Below, in pieces: positions 1 through 9,264 of a stretch of DNA of 64,000 bases. The position numbers and the translations under genes are program-made. The DNA lies in assembly GCF_023016005.1 (NCBI RefSeq), contig NZ_JALKAZ010000001.1, positions 1,116,001 to 1,180,000 on the forward strand, given 5' to 3'. Numbering within the stretch: the stretch's first letter is position 1; each line of letters starts with the position of its first letter. The notes under the pieces were generated by a model, which saw only the letters and a list, made by a program, of their open reading frames with translations, did no database searches and had not been told where the DNA came from. The stretch is from Erythrobacter sp. F6033. GTDB taxonomy: Bacteria > Pseudomonadota > Alphaproteobacteria > Sphingomonadales > Sphingomonadaceae.

Positions 1-1681
1 AGGTGATGTTGTATTTCGGATTGCCAGTGAGGTCGGCGCGAAGATACTGCACGCCAAGAATACCCGCTTCTTCACGCGCCGTGCTCGGCAAAAGCTGCAT
101 CATGCCAACCGCATTGGCGTGACTTCTGCGGAAGCGATCGAATTCGCTTTCCTGTCGGCTTATGGCGTGAACCATAGTCCAATCATTGACCCGCGGGACG
201 GGAACAGTCGGGTAACCGACACGCTCAAAGCCGACCAAACCATTGGTGCCTGCTTCCATACCGACAACAACGGCCATTTCCTCTAAGCCGGTTTCTGCAG
301 CGAGGTTATGAGCGAGCATCAATTCTTCGGGCGTCTTCGCCTCTTCTCCAATGGCTTCGAAAAAGCGGCGCTCTGTCCGCCAATCCCGGCGGTTTTGAGC
401 CATATACCGAACTGCCTGGACGACTGGCTTTGCCTCAAATTCTGCCCGCGTGCTGGCGTCAATTTGAAGGGCGGGCAGTTGTGCGAATTCCGGCATTGGT
501 TTGCCCATCGCGTTCAGCGCCAGCTGTCCGTAATAGTAATGCGGGTAAACCGCCGCCATTTCATAATATCGCGTGGCTTCGGCCTGCATCCCTGCTTGCT
601 GCGCCGCACGTCCGGCCCAGTAAAATCCTTTGGCGCGGGTAAGCGGTGTCTGAGCAGCAGAACCATACCGTTCGAACAAAGGCGCTGCGCGCCTGCCGTC
701 GCTAAGACGCCAGAGAGCATTTGTGCCCCCCTTCCACATCAAATCGGTATAGCGATCACGCAGACGGAACGAACCTTTTGAAATGTCCTGACCGGGCTCG
801 AACAGATCATCAATCTTGCTCGCTATGCGAACTGTGTCACCAACGCTTGCGACTTTGGCGACGTCAAGCATCAGACCGACCATCGCTTCGCCATCGAATG
901 CAGCAGAATTTACGGCGGGGCGGTTCGCGAGCAAGCCGATGGCTTCCGAGTTCCGCCGTTTTGAACGATAGAAATTGGCCAAGTTGTAAACATAGCCAGC
1001 ATCATTGAGCGCGTCAGAAGGCACCGATATGCCTGCCTCTTGCGGTGTAGCGCCACGGATCAAAGCAAGACGCGCCATCGCCAAAGGACGATTGGCGGTG
1101 GGCACATTGATGACCTGCCTGGCGGCAGCTTCGACATTGCCCTGCCAAAGGAGAGCATCCATGCGAGCATTCTGATCATCAGCCGTAAACTGCGCGCCAA
1201 ATAACCCGAGCAGATAGGCTTCTGACGGGCCGCTCATCGTTCCGTTGCGCCACGCTTCGCGAGCGACGGTGAATGCCTCGGAACGCTGCGCACCTGCTAG
1301 TGCCAATGCGTACCGCGCACGGCCGGAATTGGTCAGAGGAGGGTGCATGTCGAAAAAGCGCAGCAAGTCCGCTTGCATTGGGGCTTCGTTATCGAGCCGG
1401 TTTTCTGCCCGAACGCGCAAAATAGAGATACGCGGAAAGTCTGGGTAGCGCATCGCAAACCCGGCATAATCGGAAAAACCCATCTCACGGTTGGCTTGCA
1501 GCAATTCCCATCGCGCAAGTGCTGCGCTCATCTGACCAGGCTGCTGAGCAACAAGATTGCTGCCGCGTGCATCGCTGCTCATTTGTGCAGAAGAAGGGGT
1601 TGAGAGGGCTGCTACACTGGCGGTTGCAAGTGCGGCGAGAACGATAGGATTAGAACGCAATTTGAAGGCCATGCTGGACAT
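1..1681 (-). CDS. slt: Lytic murein transglycosylase, Slt70 type (partial, 3' end outside window)
   Basis: Soluble lytic transglycosylase that cleaves the MurNAc-GlcNAc bond of peptidoglycan in the periplasm, releasing 1,6-anhydromuropeptides. I translated the minus strand directly: an ATG at 1681 with an upstream AAGGAG opens a frame without stops to base 1 (560 codons). Residues 1-30 form a signal peptide ending in a TPSSAQ-type cleavage site. A long alpha-helical, repeat-like region follows, as in the Slt70 superhelical U domain. Close to the window edge is the catalytic-domain start, with AISRQESEFD (catalytic Glu in RQES) followed by the GMMQLLPSTA motif, which is diagnostic of the SLT domain. 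The C-terminal part of the catalytic domain is cut off by the window. It is divergent from dapA across a gap of about 100 bp. A second ATG at 1672 is possible. Confidence 0.9.
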   Translation of the reverse strand, partial: MSSMAFKLRSNPIVLAALATASVAALSTPSSAQMSSDARGSNLVAQQPGQMSAALARWELLQANREMGFSDYAGFAMRYPDFPRISILRVRAENRLDNEAPMQADLLRFFDMHPPLTNSGRARYALALAGAQRSEAFTVAREAWRNGTMSGPSEAYLLGLFGAQFTADDQNARMDALLWQGNVEAAARQVINVPTANRPLAMARLALIRGATPQEAGISVPSDALNDAGYVYNLANFYRSKRRNSEAIGLLANRPAVNSAAFDGEAMVGLMLDVAKVASVGDTVRIASKIDDLFEPGQDISKGSFRLRDRYTDLMWKGGTNALWRLSDGRRAAPLFERYGSAAQTPLTRAKGFYWAGRAAQQAGMQAEATRYYEMAAVYPHYYYGQLALNAMGKPMPEFAQLPALQIDASTRAEFEAKPVVQAVRYMAQNRRDWRTERRFFEAIGEEAKTPEELMLAHNLAAETGLEEMAVVVGMEAGTNGLVGFERVGYPTVPVPRVNDWTMVHAISRQESEFDRFRRSHANAVGMMQLLPSTAREEAGILGVQYLRADLTGNPKYNIT

Positions 1682-1779
1682 AGTGCCAATCGGCTCCTTA
1701 TCAGGCGCTGAACACGCATACAGGTAGCCACAATCGCCCCCTGTTTTGTAATATTATTGATTGTCACAGGAATAAAGCA

Positions 1780-2661
1780 ATGTTTTCCGGATCAATTCCC
1801 GCTCTAGCGACTCCTTTTCGCGATGGATCGTTTGACGAAGCGGCATTTCGGCAATTGGTCGATTGGCAAATCGAGCAGGGCAGCTCTGCCTTGGTCCCTT
1901 GCGGTACCACTGGCGAGGCTTCCACACTTTCGAATGCGGAGCATCACCGCGTAATCGAAGTCTGCATCGAGCAAGCGGCTGGGCGTGTTCCGGTTATCGC
2001 GGGCTGCGGCAGCAACGACACGATGAATGCCGTGCTTCACATGACATTCGCCAAAAAGGCTGGCGCTGCAGCGGGTCTATGTGTCGCGCCTTACTATAAC
2101 CGCCCAAGCCAAGCGGGATTGATCGCGCATTTCAGCTATCTGGCCGAGAACACGACGCTGCCGATCGTTTTGTACAACGTGCCAAGCAGGACAGTGACAG
2201 ATATTGAAGACGAAACCGTCGTCGCGTTAGTGAAGAAATATCCAGACAGGATTGTCGCAATCAAAGACGCAAGCGGTGATCTATCGCGCGTTGCCGACCA
2301 TCGGATGGGTCTGAGCAAGGATTTTTGCCAGCTTTCGGGCAATGACGAGCTCTGGCTGCCGCACAACGCCGCGGGAGGGAGGGGCGCGATCTCGGTGACG
2401 GCTAACGTCGCTCCGGCGCTCTGCGCTGAATTTCAGGCAGCGATTTCGGCAAACGAGCTTTCCAAAGCGCGCGAGTTGAATGATCGCCTGTTTCCGCTGC
2501 ATTATGCGATGTTTTCTGACGCCTCGCCTGCGCCTGTAAAATACGCGCTCAGCCGTGTTCACGATTGGATTGAGCCGGATGTGCGCCTGCCCATAGTTGC
2601 GGCGAGCGAAGCCTCGCGCAAAGCCGTGGACGAGGCGCTTGAGCATGCAGGCTTGATCTAG
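1780..2661 (+). CDS. dapA: 4-hydroxy-tetrahydrodipicolinate synthase
   Basis: Condenses pyruvate and aspartate semialdehyde, the first committed step to diaminopimelate and lysine, so it feeds peptidoglycan synthesis. At 293 aa it is the usual DapA length and a single (beta/alpha)8 barrel. Visible signatures are PCGTTGE at residues 40-46, YYNRPSQ at 105-111, the catalytic Tyr132 in VLYNVPSRT, and the Schiff-base Lys162 in IKDASGD. The ATG at 1780 gives an N-terminus (MFSGSIPALATPF) that matches the family. The stop codon overlaps the stop of the convergent deacylase gene. In related genomes dapA is usually followed by smpB; here another gene sits between them. Confidence 0.97.
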   Translation: MFSGSIPALATPFRDGSFDEAAFRQLVDWQIEQGSSALVPCGTTGEASTLSNAEHHRVIEVCIEQAAGRVPVIAGCGSNDTMNAVLHMTFAKKAGAAAGLCVAPYYNRPSQAGLIAHFSYLAENTTLPIVLYNVPSRTVTDIEDETVVALVKKYPDRIVAIKDASGDLSRVADHRMGLSKDFCQLSGNDELWLPHNAAGGRGAISVTANVAPALCAEFQAAISANELSKARELNDRLFPLHYAMFSDASPAPVKYALSRVHDWIEPDVRLPIVAASEASRKAVDEALEHAGLI

Positions 2662-3728
2662 AGAACTTCGTCTTCGTCAAGCAAAGCTTCGGCAAACTCG
2701 TCTGGGTCGCTTGCCATGACGGCATCAGTGTAGGTTTCGATCCGCTCTCCCACTCGCTCCGGATTTGTGACGCAGGCGATGTGGAACAATGCATCGCCTT
2801 GATGGACGACGGGAAGGGTCGCGTGGCCTATGACAATGCCATCGGTCGGAGAATAAATGCCTTCCGGTTCCTCACCGAACAATCCGGCGACCGTGGCGAG
2901 CAGGTCGCCTTCACGAACCGCGTCGCCTGAGGTCTTTGCGATATGGACCACGCCGCCTCTCGCAGAACGTACCCACTGAGTTTTTTTAGAGCGGGCCGGG
3001 GTGCCGAGTTCGAGCAGATTGTCTGAGAGATCGAGCATTTTGAGATGGGCGAGGACGCGCAAAACACCTGATGTTCCGGTCTCGATCGAGAGATCGTCAA
3101 ACCTCAGCGCCTCACCCGCTTCAAGCAACAGCATTTCGACACCGTGCTCTTTTGCAAGTGCACGCAAAGATCCATCGCGCAGGGGGCTTTCGATAACGAC
3201 CGGGGCGGCAAATGCCATGGCCAATTCCAAAAGTCGCGCGCTTCCCGACGCGATACGAATTTGCGGTAGGTTGTACCGGTGTACAGCCGCAGAGTGAATA
3301 TCGATCCCGAGTGTGGTACGGCTTACTATCTCGCTAAAGAACACGTTAGCCAATTGACCAGCGAGTGATCCGTTGGAATTGCCAGGAAAGGAGCGGTTCA
3401 AGTCGCGCCTGTCGGGCAGATAGCGCGAGTGGCTGACAAAGCCGAAAATATTGCTGACAGGCACAAGAATAATTGTCCCGCTTAGCAACGCCGGGTCAAG
3501 CTCATGAGCAAGCCGCTGGATGATAGCGGTCCCGATGATTTCATCACCATGAATTGCGCCGCTGATGAAAATCGCCGGACCCGGCTGAGCGCCATGCAAT
3601 ACGCGCACAGCGAGATGGGAATCGTAGCCCGTGGCCATAGTCGATACAGGGATGGAAATATCCTTGGCTGAACCGGGAGCGACAGAGTGGCCTGCGATTG
3701 AAAAGGATTGAAGTTGGGGCGAGTGCAT
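2658..3728 (-). CDS. Succinylglutamate desuccinylase/aspartoacylase (AstE/AspA) family zinc hydrolase
   Basis: Predicted zinc-dependent carboxypeptidase-like deacylase of the M14-related AstE/AspA family. Zinc ligands are visible: His60 and Glu63 in GAIHGDE, and His145 in GIDIHSAA. The RRDLNRSFPG segment (about residues 107-116) is the arginine-bearing substrate-binding motif of the family. The C-terminal third (GDLLATVAGLFG, TDGIVIGHATLPVV) resembles the beta-domain typical of these proteins. At 356 aa it is slightly long but normal for the broader family. The substrate cannot be told from sequence; there is no arginine-succinyl-transferase context, so an astE label would be unsafe. It is convergent with dapA and the stop codons overlap, leaving no room for a terminator between them. 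Confidence 0.85.
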   Translation of the reverse strand: MHSPQLQSFSIAGHSVAPGSAKDISIPVSTMATGYDSHLAVRVLHGAQPGPAIFISGAIHGDEIIGTAIIQRLAHELDPALLSGTIILVPVSNIFGFVSHSRYLPDRRDLNRSFPGNSNGSLAGQLANVFFSEIVSRTTLGIDIHSAAVHRYNLPQIRIASGSARLLELAMAFAAPVVIESPLRDGSLRALAKEHGVEMLLLEAGEALRFDDLSIETGTSGVLRVLAHLKMLDLSDNLLELGTPARSKKTQWVRSARGGVVHIAKTSGDAVREGDLLATVAGLFGEEPEGIYSPTDGIVIGHATLPVVHQGDALFHIACVTNPERVGERIETYTDAVMASDPDEFAEALLDEDEVL

Positions 3729-3861
3729 TTGAAAACTCCGTGACCCGACATCATTTCAGGCGATGCCCCCATAGCGGCGACGCTGGTGCTTGGTCGAGCA
3801 AATAAGCGAATTACCATCAAGGCTTTGCGAAACAGCAAACAGCGACTATTTGATCGCTATC

Positions 3862-4344
3862 ATGGCACGTCCAAAACCTCCCATATTCGACAAGCACAAG
3901 ACAGTAGCGGAAAACCGCCGTGCGCGGTTCGATTATCATATCGAGGACAAGTTCGAGGCCGGGCTTGCGCTTCAAGGCACTGAAGTAAAAGCGCTTCGGG
4001 CTGGTGAAGCAACGATTGCTGAGAGCTATGCTGAGGTCAGGGATGGTCAGGTATGGCTGATCAATTCAAACATTCCCGAATACAGCCATGGCAACCGTTT
4101 GAACCACGAGCCGCGCCGGCCACGCAAATTGCTGCTCAACGAACGCGAAATCAACAAGATGTTCGGCGCGGTTGAGCGCAAGGGAATGACCCTCGTGCCG
4201 CTCTCGGTTTACTTTAACGGCAAAGGCAGAGCCAAGGTCGAGCTAGCGCTCGCAAAGGGTAAGCAGGCGCATGACAAGCGCGCGACAATCAAGGACCGCG
4301 ATTGGAAGCGCGACAAAGCCCGTTTGATGCGAGATCGCGGATAA
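3862..4344 (+). CDS. smpB: SsrA-binding protein SmpB
   Basis: Binds tmRNA and delivers it to stalled ribosomes in trans-translation. The protein from the ATG at 3862 is 160 aa, the normal SmpB length. A frame-open TTG at 3790 would add 24 residues without family character, so I prefer the ATG. Family signatures are visible: the early [13 protein letters not shown] segment, the [12 protein letters not shown] core, the KLLLNEREI motif, and the basic tail [13 protein letters not shown], which contacts the ribosome. No strong Shine-Dalgarno is seen before either start. The tmRNA gene itself is not in this window. Confidence 0.95.
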   Translation: MARPKPPIFDKHKTVAENRRARFDYHIEDKFEAGLALQGTEVKALRAGEATIAESYAEVRDGQVWLINSNIPEYSHGNRLNHEPRRPRKLLLNEREINKMFGAVERKGMTLVPLSVYFNGKGRAKVELALAKGKQAHDKRATIKDRDWKRDKARLMRDRG

Positions 4345-4406
4345 AAATTCGCCGCATTCACAGTCTGTCGAGTTAACGCACTGGTCAGACGGCTTAGGTT
4401 ACCCAT

Positions 4407-5087
4407 ATGGAAACCTATGGATGGCCGCCGACACCCCCAAGAGACCCTCTTGCGCCTAAGCTTTCAGGCGAGCAAAGGCTCGCGTCAGGTATGAAACTCG
4501 GCAATCTCTTCCCCACGTCCAAAACTTGGGCCGCGGACATGATCCGCAAATACATGCCCAAGCGTGAAGAGATGGCGCGTAACAAATACCTACGCCCCAT
4601 CGCGCACAGGTTTCTGACCCCGGAACTGTGGCGCTTTACGCGCCGCTCTGTCCCGCGCGGCGTCGCTTTGGGTCTTTTCTCCGCCTTTATCATCCCGGTT
4701 GGACAGATTTTTCTGGCAGCATTTTTGGCGTTGCCGTCGCGTGCAAACGTGCCGCTTGCCGCTCTTGTCACTTTCGTCACGAATCCATTCACCATCGCTT
4801 TCTGGGCAGTGCTCGCCAATAAAGTCGGGGCCTTCATGCTCCGGATTGATGCCGCTACCACCGGGGTTGCGTCTGAACAGCTTGAGAGTGGAGCCTGGCA
4901 ATGGGTGATTGATGCATTCCAAGTCGCCGGAGTGACTGTTGTCGGATTTTTCGTGCTTGCGGTTGTGTCATCTTCGGCAGGCTATCTGCTTTCGAGTGCG
5001 ATCTGGCGCATCCTTGTTTCACGCAAACGGGCAAAACGATTGAAACAGATGGAAGCCCGTCTCGACCATCGCCTCAACGCGAACTAA
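4407..5087 (+). CDS. DUF2062 domain-containing inner-membrane protein
   Basis: The protein is 226 aa. Residues 1-75 are polar and cytoplasm-like. The DUF2062 segment follows, with the characteristic VPRGVALGLFSAFIIPVGQ and FVTNPFTIAFWAVL stretches and about three membrane spans (around 85-105, 115-140 and 170-200). A basic C-terminal tail (SRKRAKRLKQMEAR) suggests a cytoplasmic end. The molecular function of DUF2062 is not known. The gene lies 62 bp after smpB and 55 bp before cckA on the same strand, so co-transcription with one or both is possible. Confidence 0.85.
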   Translation: METYGWPPTPPRDPLAPKLSGEQRLASGMKLGNLFPTSKTWAADMIRKYMPKREEMARNKYLRPIAHRFLTPELWRFTRRSVPRGVALGLFSAFIIPVGQIFLAAFLALPSRANVPLAALVTFVTNPFTIAFWAVLANKVGAFMLRIDAATTGVASEQLESGAWQWVIDAFQVAGVTVVGFFVLAVVSSSAGYLLSSAIWRILVSRKRAKRLKQMEARLDHRLNAN

Positions 5088-5142
5088 GGCGGATGCCAAT
5101 TAGGAATTGCGCGGCGTAGCGTTTGAGCAGGATTGAGATCAG

Positions 5143-7635
5143 TTGATCGGGTCAGAACTATTGAAATCAGGTGACAAGGGTCAAGGCGTCGAGCCTCTGA
5201 CCAACCGACCTCCTGTTTTGATTGGAGCGTTGACCGGCGCGCTGTTGCTCAGTTCTGTTGTCCTGTTTGTTGCAACATCCGATATCGTGCTGACGCTTGC
5301 ATATACGCTCGGCTTGGCAGTGATCCTTGGCGGTATTTTTGCAATTGAGCGAATGCAGGCGCAGCCAGAGATAGAGGCCGATGCATCGATCGACTGGTCG
5401 GTTACATTCGCGGCAATCGAAGTCGAGGATTCGGACACAGCGGTCGCCATCACCGATCGGGCGAACCGTTTGGTGTGCGCGAACGGCGCATTCACTGAGG
5501 CGTTTGGCGTTGGTAGTTCACCACCATCACTGCCTCTGGGCCGGCCAGAGCTAGAGTCCGTTACGCGGCTTGCTCGCCAGGCATGGCGAGACGGATCGGG
5601 CGAACTCGAAGAACTTCTTGCGCCGGCTGGCGCGAAAGCTTGGCAAGTGACTGTCAAACGCGCGGGCCGAGGCGACGATCATTTGATCTGGCGATTTGCG
5701 AAGCTGAAAAGCGATGCGGCGGAAGCGGTAGAGGACTTGGATCTCTCTGGCCCGTTTGGGCGGATGCTAAGCCGTGCTGGTATCGAAACCGCGATCACTA
5801 CTGCAGAAGGTGTCGTGCGCTCTGTGAGTTCTGGGTTTGCCGAGCGTGCTGCGGGCGACGGATCAGCCACCCTAGTTGGCCAAGATTTCGTTTCGTTCCT
5901 GCGTTCAGATGATCGAGATCGTATCTTCTTTACTCGGGAAGGAAGGGGCGGGACTCCCCAAACTCTAGTCGACGTTCCGCTGCAGGATCCATCGCTTGCA
6001 GGAGCTGTTAGCTCTGAAGAGAATACCACTTTGATGCTGCTCGTTGATAGCGGGGTTGGTATCGGAGGCGGTTGGGAAGGCTCCGCGCAGGCAGGCGTGG
6101 CTCAACTCGAAGCGTTGCTCGCACAATTGCCTTTAGGTTTGGCAATGACAGATCGCGATGGCCGTTTTCTGTTCGGTAACGAGGCTTTCCTTCGTTCGGT
6201 TGATCGCGAAGGCAAAGGCCTGCCAGCTTTTCCAACTGACCTTGTCGTGCGTGAAGACAAAGCGGCTTTGTCAGACGCGGTTCGGAGGCATGGACGTGGG
6301 CCGGCAACAAGCGGCGATATTCCGGTTCGGCTTACATCCCAGCCGGATGAAACTGTGTCGCTTGGATTGGCTGGAGTGCGCGGCCTTGGCGAGGCGGCGG
6401 TACTGCTTAGTCTCACCGATTCAAGCGAAGAGGCTCAGCTTAAGCGCCAGGTGGCTCAGGCGACCAAGATGCAAGCAGTTGGGCAACTGGCGGGCGGTGT
6501 GGCGCACGACTTTAACAATGTGCTTACGGCCATCATCGGCACGTGTGACCTGATGCTGTTGAGGCATACGCCGGGTGACAGTGACTACGATGATATTCAG
6601 CAAATCCGCGCCAATTCCAATCGCGCGGCTTCATTGACGCGGCAATTGCTTGCGTTCTCTCGCCAGCAAACTCTGCGCCCGGAAATTCTGCAGCTGCCGG
6701 ATGTTGTCAGCGAAGTCGGACCGCTCATAAAGCGTCTGCTCGGCGAAAAGATCACCTATTTTGTGCAGCATGACCGCAATTTGGGGGCAGTGCGCGCTGA
6801 TCCACAGCAGCTTGAGCAAGTTATCATGAACCTTGCGGTAAATGCGCGCGATGCGATCCAGTCCCATGGCCGGGGTGCTGGGCGTATTTCGCTTTTGACG
6901 CGCAGTCTTAAAGCCACAGAGGTGCTGAAGCTGGGATCAGAGGTCCTGCCACCAGCAGACTACACCGTGCTGATTGTGCAAGACACGGGCGGCGGCATTC
7001 CTGCAGCGGTTCTGCCGAAACTGTTCGAACCGTTCTTTACGACCAAGGAGCAGGGGAAGGGCACAGGCCTCGGCTTGTCTACCGCTTACGGTATTGTGAA
7101 GCAGTCAGGCGGATTCTTGTTCGCAGACAATGTTAGCGATGCAAACGGCAAGCAGGTCGGCGCGCGCTTTACCGTCTATTTCCCGGTCCATCGCGGGGAA
7201 GCACCAAAACGCCGCGAAGCCCCTGCGCCTGTTTCATCCGAATGGTCAGCTGGCGGCAAAATTCTGCTCGTTGAAGATGAAGACATGGTTCGCGCAGTTG
7301 CCGAGCGTGCGCTGGCGCGAGCAGGGTATGAGGTAACGGCATGCTCCGGAGGGGAAGACGGGCTCGAAGCAATCATTGACGGCGGTGAATTTGACCTCAT
7401 CGTGAGCGATGTCGTGATGCCGGGAATGGATGGTCCGGCGATGGTTCGGGAAATTCGTGCGAAGCTTCCGGACATGCCTGTGCTGTTTATGTCGGGCTAT
7501 GCCGAAGAGCAGCTGCGCAAGGATATCGACATCCCGGATATGCACTTCATCGCGAAGCCTTTCAGTGTCTCTGCGATCAGCGACAAGGTCAGCGCCGTGA
7601 TGCACGCTGCCAAGTCGGACAAAGCATCCAATTGA
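5143..7635 (+). CDS. cckA: CckA-like hybrid histidine kinase
   Basis: Membrane-bound hybrid kinase at the top of the CckA-ChpT-CtrA/CpdR phosphorelay that controls the cell cycle in alphaproteobacteria. Domain order in 830 aa: two membrane spans (about 25-65), PAS-like regions (about 85-390; the last holds the TDRDGRFLFGNEAFL motif), the H-box GGVAHDFNNVLTAI with phosphoacceptor His455, a HATPase domain with N-box (NLAVNARDAI) and G-boxes (DTGGGI, GKGTGLGLST), and a C-terminal receiver domain with phosphoacceptor Asp756 in IVSDVVMPGMDG. The HDFNN-type H-box and terminal receiver are the CckA arrangement. The start is a TTG at 5143 with AGGA ten bases upstream; no ATG lies before the membrane spans. 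The partner cpdR is 13 kb away. Confidence 0.92.
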   Translation: MIGSELLKSGDKGQGVEPLTNRPPVLIGALTGALLLSSVVLFVATSDIVLTLAYTLGLAVILGGIFAIERMQAQPEIEADASIDWSVTFAAIEVEDSDTAVAITDRANRLVCANGAFTEAFGVGSSPPSLPLGRPELESVTRLARQAWRDGSGELEELLAPAGAKAWQVTVKRAGRGDDHLIWRFAKLKSDAAEAVEDLDLSGPFGRMLSRAGIETAITTAEGVVRSVSSGFAERAAGDGSATLVGQDFVSFLRSDDRDRIFFTREGRGGTPQTLVDVPLQDPSLAGAVSSEENTTLMLLVDSGVGIGGGWEGSAQAGVAQLEALLAQLPLGLAMTDRDGRFLFGNEAFLRSVDREGKGLPAFPTDLVVREDKAALSDAVRRHGRGPATSGDIPVRLTSQPDETVSLGLAGVRGLGEAAVLLSLTDSSEEAQLKRQVAQATKMQAVGQLAGGVAHDFNNVLTAIIGTCDLMLLRHTPGDSDYDDIQQIRANSNRAASLTRQLLAFSRQQTLRPEILQLPDVVSEVGPLIKRLLGEKITYFVQHDRNLGAVRADPQQLEQVIMNLAVNARDAIQSHGRGAGRISLLTRSLKATEVLKLGSEVLPPADYTVLIVQDTGGGIPAAVLPKLFEPFFTTKEQGKGTGLGLSTAYGIVKQSGGFLFADNVSDANGKQVGARFTVYFPVHRGEAPKRREAPAPVSSEWSAGGKILLVEDEDMVRAVAERALARAGYEVTACSGGEDGLEAIIDGGEFDLIVSDVVMPGMDGPAMVREIRAKLPDMPVLFMSGYAEEQLRKDIDIPDMHFIAKPFSVSAISDKVSAVMHAAKSDKASN

Positions 7636-7738
7636 TTCGGGTTATCTATTTGATGAACCTGTAGTCTTGATCCTGTTCATTGCGCATATTGTTTCACGCG
7701 TTATCGTGTAACGTGTGATCGCAGGGGAGGGTCAATCC

Positions 7739-9244
7739 ATGAATACCAAAGCATACACCCGGACTATCAAGTTCGCATCGATTGGCGCCGCTGCGCTCGT
7801 TTCGACTAGCGCGATATCTCAGGGCACCCCTGAGACGAGCGATACCGAACAAGGCGATGTGTCGGTAACGATCTACAACAACAATTTGGCCTTGGTTCAG
7901 GATATCCGTCAGATCGACATCAGGCAGGGGCGCAGCCGGGTTGAGTTCCCCGATGTGTCTGCGCGAATTCAGCCGCAGACTCTCAGCTTTTACGCTCCGA
8001 GCACCACAATTATTGAGCAGAATTTCGATTATGATCTGCTGACCCCGACCAAGCTTATGGAAAAGGCTATTGGTCAAACTGTCACTCTCTTGCGAACAAA
8101 CCCGGCGACTGGGATTGAAACGCGCGAGCGAGCAACTGTTCTATCAACGGCAGGCGGCGTCGTGATCCGGATCGGCAACCGGATCGAGGTTCTGCGCGAC
8201 GATGGCCTTCCGGTTCGCGTCATCTTTGATCAGGTGCCGCCAAATCTGCGAGCGCGTCCGACACTATCCGTAAACATCGATAGCAGTCGTCCTGGTGCGC
8301 GGCCTGTTTCTTTGAGGTACCTTTCAAGCGGTCTTGGCTGGTCCTCTGATTATGTCGCACTCTATAACGAGAAAACACAATCGATCGATATGCAGGGTTG
8401 GGTGACTCTGACGAACCAAACCGGCACGACTTTCTATCAGGCGAACACTTTGCTGGTTGCGGGCAATCCTAACGGATCAAGAGGCCGCGGTTTCGGCAGT
8501 TCGCGCGGCCGCATTACTCCAGGCACCGAAAGCGCGAACCGTGAGCGATTGGGTGATTTTTATCTCTATCCAATCGAGGGTCGGACTACGATCGCGAATG
8601 CCCAGACAAAGCAGGTGAGCTTCCTCGACGTGCAGGGCGTGCCTGCGCGTAAGGTTTACACTCGTAACGTTGGCTGGATGGCGAATGACAGCAACCCGGT
8701 GAACGTGACGAGCGCGATTTCTTTTTCCTCCTCTCGCAATCAAGGATTGGGTGACGCACTGCCCGCCGGTACAGTCCGCTTTTATCAGCGTGACAGTCAG
8801 GGAACGCCGCAGTTCATTGGCGAGAACACAATCGGCCACACTCCGATGGGCAGCGAGCTGTCTCTCGCAACAGGCGATGCGTTCGACATCACAGTCCAGG
8901 CCGAGGTTGAGAAGCGTGAGACAATCACATCCTCTGAATGGGAACGTTCCGCGCGTTACCGCGTGATCGAAGACGGCGAGATTGTCAGTCAGGTTGATGT
9001 GGAGCGCCCCAAGAAATTTTACCGTACAACCATGCGTTACACGCTGACCAATGCAAAGAATGAGGCGGTAGAGGTCGATCTGACCCAAGGTGGCCTCAAC
9101 CGTTATTGGTGGGCGAATGATTATCGTGTCGTAAGCGAAGACATCGTAGGTGAGCAGCTTAACTTCGATCGTCGCAAGTGGGTTGTCCCTGTGCCAGCAG
9201 AAGGCAAACGCGTCATTCGGGTCACTTTCGAAACCCGCTATTGA
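7739..9244 (+). CDS. DUF4139 domain-containing secreted protein (paralogue 1)
   Basis: Predicted exported protein of about 501 aa with a signal peptide (basic MNTKAYTRTIK, hydrophobic ASIGAAALVSTSA). I chose the ATG at 7739 because AGGGGAGG lies just upstream; an in-frame GTG at 7715 is less likely. The body is the beta-rich DUF4139 region, with the recurrent TLLRTNPATG segment, SLRYLSSGLGWSSDYVA, and a C-terminal YTLTNAKNEAVEV immunoglobulin-like end. A Gly/Arg-rich linker (GSRGRGFGSSRGR) interrupts the middle. Function is unknown. It is followed after 20 bp by a clear paralogue, so the two probably form an operon from one duplication. Confidence 0.85.
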   Translation: MNTKAYTRTIKFASIGAAALVSTSAISQGTPETSDTEQGDVSVTIYNNNLALVQDIRQIDIRQGRSRVEFPDVSARIQPQTLSFYAPSTTIIEQNFDYDLLTPTKLMEKAIGQTVTLLRTNPATGIETRERATVLSTAGGVVIRIGNRIEVLRDDGLPVRVIFDQVPPNLRARPTLSVNIDSSRPGARPVSLRYLSSGLGWSSDYVALYNEKTQSIDMQGWVTLTNQTGTTFYQANTLLVAGNPNGSRGRGFGSSRGRITPGTESANRERLGDFYLYPIEGRTTIANAQTKQVSFLDVQGVPARKVYTRNVGWMANDSNPVNVTSAISFSSSRNQGLGDALPAGTVRFYQRDSQGTPQFIGENTIGHTPMGSELSLATGDAFDITVQAEVEKRETITSSEWERSARYRVIEDGEIVSQVDVERPKKFYRTTMRYTLTNAKNEAVEVDLTQGGLNRYWWANDYRVVSEDIVGEQLNFDRRKWVVPVPAEGKRVIRVTFETRY

Positions 9245-9264
9245 TTGCTGGAGGGCCGCTGACC

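Noticed and set aside
3790..3861. 24-residue N-terminal extension of SmpB from a TTG
   Set aside because: SmpB is normally about 160 aa and starts near the ENRRARFDY motif; the extension has no family character.
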